A DNA stretch of 43,889 nucleotides from Nitrososphaerota archaeon. Its GTDB lineage: Archaea; Thermoproteota; Nitrososphaeria; Nitrososphaerales; UBA183. The stretch lies in NCBI GenBank assembly GCA_029784825.1, contig JAFMAU010000014.1, forward strand, positions 1 through 43,889, read 5' to 3'. Below are positions 31,265 through 39,200 of this stretch, piece after piece. Within the stretch, counting starts at the first letter, position 1, and every line of letters begins with the position of its first letter. Position numbers and translations under genes: made by a program. The notes beneath the pieces were generated by a model. It was not told where the DNA came from and searched no databases. It saw only the letters and a program-made list of their open reading frames with translations.

Positions 31265-31468
31265 TTGGGGAAGGTGGACAAGGGGGTCTCATGCGGTGTA
31301 TCCGGGTGCAAGAACCAGGCGCAGCGGTCCCTCAGCAGGGCCGAGATAGGAGGGAGCGGCCTGGACGTCGGCGGGGACGAGCGGAGGGTGTATCTCTGCC
31401 ACGACCACTACAAGCAGTGGAAGAAGGCGACCAAGAAGTCCAGGACCATGGAAAGGTCGAGATGGTAG
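31265..31468 (+). CDS. Hypothetical small zinc-binding protein
   Basis: I do not recognise a named family. The 67-residue basic protein has four possible zinc ligands in the arrangement Cys-x4-Cys (SCGVSGCKN) and Cys-x-His/Cys-x2-His (YLCHDHYKQW), like small treble-clef or ribosome-associated zinc proteins. The C-terminus is Lys/Arg-rich (KKATKKSRTMERSRW), which suggests RNA or DNA binding. It starts with a TTG 30 nt from a shared TATA box, and thrS begins 8 nt after its stop, so the two are likely co-transcribed. Confidence 0.7.
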   Translation: MGKVDKGVSCGVSGCKNQAQRSLSRAEIGGSGLDVGGDERRVYLCHDHYKQWKKATKKSRTMERSRW

Positions 31469-31475
31469 GCCTGGC

Positions 31476-33173
31476 TTGAAGATACTCCAGATGCACGCAG
31501 ACTTCATAGAGTACACGCCCGTGAAGAAGGAGATCAGGGGGGCGGAAGAAATCGAGCCGAAGACGGTCAGGGAGGACGACATCGTGGTCCTATTCACCGC
31601 CTTCGAGAAGGGGGACGACCGGGAGCTCGCCAAGAAGGCGGTGGCCGAGTCGAAAGATTTCCTGGGGAAGCTCGGCACCAAGAGGGTCCTCCTCTACCCG
31701 TTCGCGCACCTGAGCCAGAGCCTCGCCGCTCCGTCCGACGCCCTGTCCCTCCTGCTAGAGATGGAGGGAGAGGCGAAAGATGCGGGCCTCGAGGTCCACA
31801 GGGCCCCATTCGGATGGACCAAGGCCCTGCAGATCAAGGTAAAGGGGCACCCGCTCGCCGAGATGTCCAGGAGCTACTCCCACGGGGGCCCCGGGGCGCA
31901 GGCGGTCGCGCCGAGGCCGAAGCGCGAGCTGTCCGAGTCGGAGGCGATGGCCCGGCTCAAGCGCAGCGACTACGTCAACCTCCCGGATGGAGACCACAGG
32001 GTGATAGGGGAGCGCCTCGACCTGTTCAGCTTCCAGGAGGTGTCTCCGGGCATGGTCTACCTCCACGAGAAGGGGCTGATGCTACGGAACATACTCGTCG
32101 GGTACCTGCGCAGTGAGCTGGCCAAGGGGGGGTATCAGGAGGTGAGCACCCCGAGCCTTGCGAACACCGCCCTCTGGCAGGTGAGCGGCCACTCCGCCCA
32201 CTACAAGGACAACATGTTCCTGACCGCCCTGGGGGACGAGGAGATGGGTCTGAAGCCCATGAACTGCCCGTCCCACTTCCTGATTTACAAGACAAGAAAA
32301 TGGAGTTTCCGCGAGCTCCCTGTGAGGTACGCGACCTTCGACCCCCTCTACAGGAACGAGCTGAGCGGGGTGGCGAGCGGGCTGTTCAGGGTGAAGTCCC
32401 TCAGCCAGGACGACGCCCACATAATCGCGACCGAGGACCAGGCCGAGGGGGAGCTGTCGAAGCTCCTCGAGCTGATGGAGAGGGTGTACAAGGTCTTCGG
32501 GCTCCAGTTCAAGGTGAAGATCTCCACCAGGCCAGACGACTCCATGGGGAGCGACGAGGAGTGGAAGAGGGCCACCGACACCCTGATCCAGGCGGTCGGG
32601 GCGAGGGGGTGGGCTTACGAGATAAAGGACAAGGAAGGCAACTTCTATTCCCCCAAGATAGACGTCGACATCAAGGACTCCCTCGGGAGGGAGTGGCAGT
32701 GCGGGACGTTCCAGCTCGACCTGCAGATGCCGAAGAGGTTCAAGCTCTCCTACGTCGGTTCGGACGGCAAGGAGCACACCCCTGTCGTCATCCACAGGAC
32801 GATCCTCGGGTCCCTCGAGAGGTTCATGGGGGTCATGCTCGAGCACTACAGAGGGGTCCTCCCTGTTTGGCTCTCCCCCGTCCAGGCGCGCGTCATCCCG
32901 GTCTCCGACGAGCACCTGAAGTACGCCGGCAAGGTCCTCGACGCGCTGCTGAAGGGAGGGGTGAGGGCCGAAGGGGACTTCGCCAGCGGGACGATGGGCG
33001 CCAAGATCAGGGACGCCCAGCTCCAGAAGATACCGTACATGCTCGTGGTCGGGAAGAAGGAGGAGGACTCCCAGACTGTCGCTGTGAGGAAGCGCGGAGG
33101 GGAGCAGGCCCTCGGCGTGAAGGTGGACGACTTCTGCTCCAGCGTCGGCGACGAAGTCGCGTCCTTCAGATGA
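31476..33173 (+). CDS. thrS: Threonyl-tRNA synthetase, archaeal type
   Basis: Charges tRNA-Thr. The 565-residue protein begins with the archaeal D-aminoacyl-tRNA-deacylase-like editing domain (about 1-140, KILQMHADFIEYTPVKKEI), with no TGS domain, then the class II catalytic core: GLKPMNCPSHFLIY, PLYRNELSGVASGLFRVKSL and VVIHRTILGSLER, giving zinc ligands Cys264, His315 and His440, and an anticodon domain from about 465. It is somewhat shorter than Pyrococcus ThrRS. It starts with TTG 31476, 8 nt after the small zinc-protein gene, and its stop abuts the convergent aguA stop (TGATCA). Confidence 0.95.
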   Translation: MKILQMHADFIEYTPVKKEIRGAEEIEPKTVREDDIVVLFTAFEKGDDRELAKKAVAESKDFLGKLGTKRVLLYPFAHLSQSLAAPSDALSLLLEMEGEAKDAGLEVHRAPFGWTKALQIKVKGHPLAEMSRSYSHGGPGAQAVAPRPKRELSESEAMARLKRSDYVNLPDGDHRVIGERLDLFSFQEVSPGMVYLHEKGLMLRNILVGYLRSELAKGGYQEVSTPSLANTALWQVSGHSAHYKDNMFLTALGDEEMGLKPMNCPSHFLIYKTRKWSFRELPVRYATFDPLYRNELSGVASGLFRVKSLSQDDAHIIATEDQAEGELSKLLELMERVYKVFGLQFKVKISTRPDDSMGSDEEWKRATDTLIQAVGARGWAYEIKDKEGNFYSPKIDVDIKDSLGREWQCGTFQLDLQMPKRFKLSYVGSDGKEHTPVVIHRTILGSLERFMGVMLEHYRGVLPVWLSPVQARVIPVSDEHLKYAGKVLDALLKGGVRAEGDFASGTMGAKIRDAQLQKIPYMLVVGKKEEDSQTVAVRKRGGEQALGVKVDDFCSSVGDEVASFR

Positions 33174-34199
33174 TCAGGCTGCCGGGACCTGCTGCGTGAC
33201 GCAGTGGATCGTCCCCAGGCCGTGCACCAGCGCCCTGCAGTCGATCCCGACGACCTCCCTCGCAGGGAATGCTCCTTCGAGGATCCTGAGCGCGGCCCGG
33301 TCGGTGTCTCCGCCGAAGACCGGCACCAGGACTGCGCGGTTCCCGACATAGAAGTTCAGGTGGCTGGCCGGGAGCCTGCCGTCGTCTGCCCTCAGCTCCA
33401 TGGGCATGGGGACTTCGGTCACTTCGAGGTCCCTCCCGCCTTGGACCTCCGCCCGGGCCAGCAGCGAGAGGTTCTCCTTCAGGGCCCCATGATTCGCGTC
33501 CGAGCCCCTCCTCTCCACGGCTGCGACCACGCTCCTCGGCCCGACGAACCTGGCGATATCATCAACGTGCCCGTCTGTGTCGTCCCCCTCGATCCCTCGC
33601 CCTAGCCAGACCACGCTGCCCGCGCCGAGATAGTCGGCGAGCGCCCGTTCCGCCCCCTTCCTCCCGAGCCCGGGGTTCCTGTTCGGATTGAGGAGGCACT
33701 GCTCGGTGGTCAGGGCCGCCCCTGCCCCGTTGACATCCACAGACCCCCCCTCGAGTACGACGTCCGGCCTGAAGACCCTGAGCCCGGTCGCCTCTGCGAC
33801 CCTGCGACCTGCCTCGTCGTCCGGGAGCAGGTCCTCGTACTTGTCCCCCCAGGCGTTGAACGACCACTTCACCACAGCCCGGTCCCTTCCCTTCACGTAG
33901 ATGGGGAGGTAGTCTCTCGTCCAGACGTCGACCGTCTTGATCCGGTAGAACGAGACGCGTCCCCCCTTCTTGAGCATCGACGACACCCTGGACTCTGACT
34001 TCTCGTCGTCGACGAGGACCCTCACTTCCTCCGCCGCCCCGAGCGACTCCACCATCCTGACGTAGGCCGCCTCCACCTTCGGGAGGATCTGCTGCGGGAA
34101 GGTGTCGGGGTCCTTGGGCCAGGATATCCAGGTCGCCTCGTGCCTCTCCCACTCGGCCGGCATCCTGTACCCCAGGGAACGCGGTGTCTCCGACCCCAT
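33174..34199 (-). CDS. aguA: Agmatine deiminase
   Basis: Hydrolyses agmatine to N-carbamoylputrescine and ammonia. The 341-residue protein is of the Porphyromonas-type peptidylarginine deiminase family. It has PAEWERHEATWISWP at the N-terminus, DVWTRDYLPIY, VLEGGSVDV (Glu150), DTDGHVDDIARF (His211) and the catalytic Cys333 in GLGTIHCVTQQ. The ATG at 34199 follows directly on the aguB stop with no gap. The pairing with aguB makes the assignment strong and gives a two-step route to putrescine. Confidence 0.94.
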   Translation of the reverse strand: MGSETPRSLGYRMPAEWERHEATWISWPKDPDTFPQQILPKVEAAYVRMVESLGAAEEVRVLVDDEKSESRVSSMLKKGGRVSFYRIKTVDVWTRDYLPIYVKGRDRAVVKWSFNAWGDKYEDLLPDDEAGRRVAEATGLRVFRPDVVLEGGSVDVNGAGAALTTEQCLLNPNRNPGLGRKGAERALADYLGAGSVVWLGRGIEGDDTDGHVDDIARFVGPRSVVAAVERRGSDANHGALKENLSLLARAEVQGGRDLEVTEVPMPMELRADDGRLPASHLNFYVGNRAVLVPVFGGDTDRAALRILEGAFPAREVVGIDCRALVHGLGTIHCVTQQVPAA

Positions 34200-35045
34200 T
34201 CACCGTCTGGTTATCGCAGAGTATGCTCCCTTCTGCCTGTTCCGCATGAACCCCCAGCCGTCCTCCACGGTCCTCCCCAGGCCGAGGTCCACGTCCACCA
34301 CATGGGTCCCCTCCTGGTCCCCGGCCCTGAACAGGACCTTCCCGAACTGGTCGCAGACGAACGAGCCCCCCCAGAAGGTCGTCTTCCCCTCGGTCCCGAC
34401 CCTGTTGACCGCGCAGACCACGACGCTGTTGGCTATCGCATGCCCCACCTGGACCGCCTCCCATGCCAGCTTCCAGTCCCCTTCGACCGGCTCGATCCCC
34501 TCGACCCAGCCGATCGCGGTCGGGTAGAACAGCATCTCGGCGCCCATGAGGCGCTCCGCCCTGGCGGCCTCCGGGTACCACTGGTCGAAGCAGACGAGCG
34601 TCCCTATGCGCCCGGCGGCCGTCTTCGCCACTGCGAACTTCGACCCGGGGCTGAAGTAGTCCTGCTCGTAGTAGTGCTCGTCCTGAGGGATGTGCACCTT
34701 CCTGTACTTGGAGACGAGCCTCCCTTTGTCATCGAAGACCGGGCAGGTGTTGTACCTCGACCGACCCTGCTTTTCGTAGATCGTCCCGCCGACGAGGACC
34801 ACCCTGTTCCGCCTCGCCGCCTCCGAAAGCGCCCTGCTCGTCCCCCCTGGTATCAGCTCGGGGGGCTGCCTGGCAGTCCTCGAGGCCGGGAAATACCTCG
34901 CTGTGAAGAGCTCCGGGAGGCAGACTATCCCCGCCCCCATCTTCGCCGCCTCTCCCACCGAAGCGAGGGCCTTCTCCAGGTTCCTGCCGCTGTCCGGCCC
35001 CATCGACATCTGGACGAGCCCGATCCTTGCCTTCCTTTCCTCCAT
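34200..35045 (-). CDS. aguB: N-carbamoylputrescine amidohydrolase (nitrilase superfamily)
   Basis: Converts N-carbamoylputrescine to putrescine, CO2 and ammonia. The 281-residue protein has the nitrilase triad: Glu45 in CLPELF, Lys116 in KYRKVHIP and Cys152 in LVCFDQWYPEAAR. The active-site surroundings PQDEHYYEQDYFSPG are typical of AguB. The ATG at 35045 is about 26 nt after a TATA box (35066-35077), so the frame extending to 35075 is rejected. aguA starts at the base after its stop, so the two are one operon. Confidence 0.94.
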   Translation of the reverse strand: MEERKARIGLVQMSMGPDSGRNLEKALASVGEAAKMGAGIVCLPELFTARYFPASRTARQPPELIPGGTSRALSEAARRNRVVLVGGTIYEKQGRSRYNTCPVFDDKGRLVSKYRKVHIPQDEHYYEQDYFSPGSKFAVAKTAAGRIGTLVCFDQWYPEAARAERLMGAEMLFYPTAIGWVEGIEPVEGDWKLAWEAVQVGHAIANSVVVCAVNRVGTEGKTTFWGGSFVCDQFGKVLFRAGDQEGTHVVDVDLGLGRTVEDGWGFMRNRQKGAYSAITRR

Positions 35046-35065
35046 CTGTCCAGCCCGCGTTCCGA

Positions 35066-35077
35066 GGATATTCAAAC
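35066..35077 (-). promoter_or_regulatory. TATA box of the aguB-aguA operon
   Basis: GTTTGAATATCC on the minus strand, centred about 26 nt before the ATG at 35045. Confidence 0.55.
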
Positions 35078-35544
35078 TAGACGCGCTTTGCGACCGGCTG
35101 CTGGATCAGGAAACCTGACCCCGGCCCCCTGACGTCCATCACCGAAGTGTAATACTCTCTCGCCGGCCCGACCAGGCTGTACCCTGCCTTCAGGAGCCCC
35201 TCGAGGAACGGCCCATACGTCCTTCCGAACTCCTCCGGCGGTCCCGGGTGCCGGGTCTCCGCGACCTGGACCTCGCCCAGCTCCTTCATCTTGACCTCCC
35301 CTTCAGGCTGGAACTGCCTCCGCACGGGGATGCACGCCTCGCTCCTCAGCTCGGCCTCCGGGGTCTCCGAGGGGTTGTCGTAGTAGAGGCAGAACGGGTA
35401 CCCGGCCTGCTCGACCCCCTTCGAGTCGATCCAGCTCTTCAGCTCCTGCATCTCCACTCCCACCCTTGAGTACGACCCTCTCCTCTCGACCGCTGCGACG
35501 ACGAGCTTGGGCGCGGTCAGAAACCTGACCTCGGGGTAGGCCAT
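35077..35544 (-). CDS. GyrI-like small-molecule-binding domain protein
   Basis: A 155-residue stand-alone protein resembling the GyrI-like / AraC effector-binding fold. Characteristic segments are LVVAAVERRGSYSRVGVEMQELKSWI near the N-terminus, YPFCLYYDNPSETPEAELRSEACIPV in the middle (the strand with the conserved Glu), and the C-terminal LEGLLKAGYSLVGPAREYY. There is no DNA-binding domain. Family members bind hydrophobic or cationic ligands. The ATG at 35544 is about 26 nt after a TATA box at 35565-35576. It lies directly upstream of the aguBA operon on the same strand, but that operon has its own promoter; a link to polyamines is only speculation. Confidence 0.75.
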   Translation of the reverse strand: MAYPEVRFLTAPKLVVAAVERRGSYSRVGVEMQELKSWIDSKGVEQAGYPFCLYYDNPSETPEAELRSEACIPVRRQFQPEGEVKMKELGEVQVAETRHPGPPEEFGRTYGPFLEGLLKAGYSLVGPAREYYTSVMDVRGPGSGFLIQQPVAKRV

Positions 35545-35564
35545 CGGCTTCTCGTTGGACCGCC

Positions 35565-35578
35565 GACATGATATAGAG
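35565..35578. promoter_or_regulatory. TATA-like element between the GyrI-like and MscS-like genes
   Basis: TCTATATCATG on the minus strand, centred about 27 nt before the ATG at 35544. The near-symmetric GATATAGAGATATC could also serve the MscS-like gene to the right. Confidence 0.55.
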
Positions 35579-35629
35579 ATATCGGGACCCGAAAACGTTT
35601 TTCCAGACTGGTCGCCCGGCAGCCAGCGT

Positions 35630-36217
35630 TTGTTCCAGCCTTCGCTCATCGGCGCAGCCGTCTACGCAGTCAATTCTACTGCCACGACCTCTCCCCCAGC
35701 GGGGAAGCCTCTCTGGCTAGTCGCGGCCGAGGTGACTGCTGCCCTGGTGGGCATAACGGTCGCAGGGACGCTCTTCTCCAGGCTCATCAGGGGGGTCGCG
35801 CTCCGCGCCGGGGCTTCGAAGGCCGTGGCGTCGTCTGTGACGCAGTGGATGGGGGTCCTGATTCTCATCGCCGACGTCGGCGCCTTCACCACCCTCACGG
35901 GGCTCTCCTCCGAGCTCACGGCCCTCACGCTGTCGGGCATCGCGGGGCTCGCCGTGTCGCTCGCCCTCCAGAGCACGATATCCAACGTGATATCCGGGGT
36001 GCTCCTGATCCGGGACGGGTTCCTCAGGCTGGGGGACGACCTCCAGTACGGAGGCCCGGGCGGGCTGAGGGGGGAGGTGGTGAAGCTGTCCCTGCGGACG
36101 ACCTGGATTAGGACCCAGGACGGAGTGATAGCCGTGGTAGGGAACAGCACCCTCTCGGCCGGTCCGATACTGAACTACTCCGCGAGGGCCAGGCTGGAGA
36201 AGAAGCTGGAGGTCTAG
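35630..36217 (+). CDS. Small MscS-family mechanosensitive channel
   Basis: A 195-residue MscS-like channel. Three hydrophobic helices are visible (about 25-43, 60-78 and 83-116), the last being the pore-lining TM3 with GIAGLAVSLALQSTISNVISG, followed by the beta domain GLRGEVVKLSLRTTWIRTQDGVIAVVGNS. It is shorter than E. coli MscS because the C-terminal vestibule is reduced. The TTG at 35630 is the start that avoids overlap with the divergent gene; the frame extends to 35555. Its stop and the polB stop share CTAG at 36214-36217. Confidence 0.8.
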   Translation: MFQPSLIGAAVYAVNSTATTSPPAGKPLWLVAAEVTAALVGITVAGTLFSRLIRGVALRAGASKAVASSVTQWMGVLILIADVGAFTTLTGLSSELTALTLSGIAGLAVSLALQSTISNVISGVLLIRDGFLRLGDDLQYGGPGGLRGEVVKLSLRTTWIRTQDGVIAVVGNSTLSAGPILNYSARARLEKKLEV

Positions 36218-39200
36218 CTCCCCCAGAACAGGTCCAGGGTGGTCGCTCCCATTATCTCGTCGAAGGAGAAGTCCAGGGCGTCGAGGAGCTGGTCGAACAT
36301 GGAGTGCGCGTACTCGATGTACTTGTCCGCGTCCACTTCCTCCGCCCTCGCCAGCTCGGCCGGCTTGACGTAGGGGGGGCTCTTCGTCTTGACGTAGGCG
36401 ATTATCTCTCCGGCCTTGATCTCCTTCCCCTTCTCCTCCAGCTGCATCGCCGCCCTGACGTGCTGGGGGGTGGTCCCGTTGTACTTGGCCGTGGGCTTGC
36501 CCATCATCACGGTGAATGCGAGGTCAGAGACCGGCACCTTCTTCCCCTTCAGGTCGGAGACCATCTTCGTAAGGAGTTCCCTTGTGCTCGCCCTGGCCCT
36601 TTCGAAGTCTTCCGGGGTCTTCACCGAGCTGAGAACCTCCAGCGTCTCATAGAACCTCCTCTTGAGATATTCGGGGGTCTGGCTGTTGTGCAGGAGCGTG
36701 GGCAGGTCTCCCGCGACAAATCGTTCTAGCCCGGGAACGGAGAAGTCGTACATCTTGCGCGGGCCGCTCACCCTTTTTACCTCCACGACTTCGTCGTAAG
36801 TGACGTCCTGAGAGCTTATCATCCGGTATATCTTCGCAAGCTCGCGCTTCTCGGGCTGGTCGGCCAGTCTCCAAAGTCGACTGACCGTGTCCTTGTAGGA
36901 TTGGAGTAGCATGACATCGTAGCTCCTTTCGTCGTGGAAGTTGAGGTTCCGGATGTTCTTCTTGCCGACTCTCGAGAGAATCGCGTGTTCGACCGAGATT
37001 AGTCCGTTTGTCCTAAGAGGGAGTAGCTCCTTGTTTCGCGGCATTGTTGCGGGGGCGCTCCGGAACCGGGCCTGAAGGAAGCCAACGTCGGTGAGGAATC
37101 GCAGCCTACTGGATGTCCCAACCACACTGAGCACGTGGTAGTGTCGTCTGTATTTCCTGTTGTATTGCCTCCTAATCCTGCAGTCGATGTCAAAGTAAGA
37201 CAGAAGGTGCGCCACCTGGACGAGCAGCTCTCTGTTCCTTGAGGCTGCGTTGATTCTCCTGCTATTCGAGTATCCGTCTCCTGAAAAATAACCCTGCAGG
37301 AACGCCCTGACCACCTGCCTTTCGCAGCCGAAAATGAACTCTGGAACCCTCTTTGAGTCGCTATCGCTTCCGCATACCCTCCTAAAGAACTCGTTGTATA
37401 GAGTGGGAAGGTAGAAGCTCTTCGCTCGACTCTCTGTAGATATGACGCGCATGTCCCATCCGAATACCGCCTTCCAGGATTCCAGTACTGCCTTGCACAC
37501 CTCTTTGTTCACTGTCGAATCCTGGATGATGACGTCGTTGCGCTGCTCGCTCTTCGACGAAGAGGACCCTTCCGCAACGTATATCCCCAGAAGGCGACCA
37601 AGATCCTCTGTCACGGCGACGTGCCTGGGCATTGGAGTGCCGGCAGTCGAGTGCGCTCTTGCCGGGAAGAGCAAATTGCCCCTTGCTACGCTTGGCGAGG
37701 TGAGGTATTCTGCAACATTAAGTGTCAGGGGCTCAGTCGGAGGAGGGACGAATCTGGCTCCTACGAGCACGTCTCCCTGGGTCATCTTTCTGGTTTCCCT
37801 TGTCCTCAGGTTTCCAAAATTGTCCATCATGTAGACGCTGTGGTCCCCTGACAGTCTCAACACCCTTCCCTTGCCAGTGGACACTTCGTACACGTCGTCG
37901 ACCTGATGCTTCATGGCGTCGGAGATTGGAACCCATACACTTGTCAGATGGTCGGTGACCGAAACCACCTCCACCTTCTTGCCAAGATGGAATTCTCGAT
38001 ACGTCTCGGCCACGGTGGTTAACTTCTGTCTGCCGTCCACTCGGGCCAGGATCGGAGTCAGGCCGTCCACCGACTTCTTACCGGTCAGCCCCTTTATGTC
38101 GACCGTCCCGTCGGGAAAGACTCCAAAATAGTTCTTCTTCCGGCTGCTGAAAGCGACGTACCTGTACACCTTGTCCAGGTCCAGTTCGACCCCGAGGTCG
38201 GAGTCCGCCCAGCGAGTGACGGTCGCTATTTGCTCCTTGCTTGGGTTCTGAAGGTAGACGGAGTCCGTGTCGGAATAGAGGACGTTTATGCCGAGCTCGT
38301 TGCATTTGGCGATCGTCCGAGTTATCGCATCCCGTCCAAGAGCAGCGGTGGCTTCTGCAACAGGTAAGCAGTAAAAGGCGAAAGACTCGAATCCAAAGGA
38401 ACCATAGGAGCCGTTGAGGTACACCTTCAGACTCTGAGAGACAACGCCGTAGAGTTCTCTGTCCTGTTTCGAGAGAGTGGGGTCCCTTGCGAGGTGCTTG
38501 TAATGGCCTACCCTGAGGTCACGCAGCGACCCGATTACAAGACTCGTTATTCCCTTCTTCTTTGTGCACTCCCACGAGTCAGTGTCGGGTATGCGGTTCA
38601 CTCTGCACTCCGGGTGAGGGCAGTTCACGGTCTCGTACGACAGGTTGTGGACTTTCATCAACGAGGGGTACAGGCTCGCAAAGTCGAGGACGGAGACGTC
38701 GAAGTAGACCCCCGGCTTGGGATCGATTACCAGCCCTCCTTTGTACTTCTTCCCCTTGATTATCGCCTTTGACGAAGCCCCTCCCTTCTCGGCCAGTTCG
38801 TCCTGCCTCGGGATCAGGGCACCTACCCTTCTGTGTTCGTAGAACAGCATGCTTCTTATCCAGTTTGAGATACCCAGCCTCGAGACGTCGTTCATGGGCA
38901 TCTTCCCGATTCTGGAAATCATCAGGAGCAGCTTCATGACGAGGGAGTCGCTCATGCTCGTGAACTCGTATGTGAGCTGCGAGTCATTGAGGCAGTACTC
39001 TGCGAGCTTTGAGAGAGGAAGGTCTCCTATCTCCCCTTCGAACTCGATCTTCGACTTTCCCAGCAGCACTTCGGCCACGCCACCAAGTGTGTGCTCGGTG
39101 TAGCGGTTGTTGAAAGCGTAGACCTGTATGGACCTGTTCCTGAAGAACTGATACAGATCGATGTGGATCCCGTGTTTCAGCGACGCGGCGACGCGTTCAA

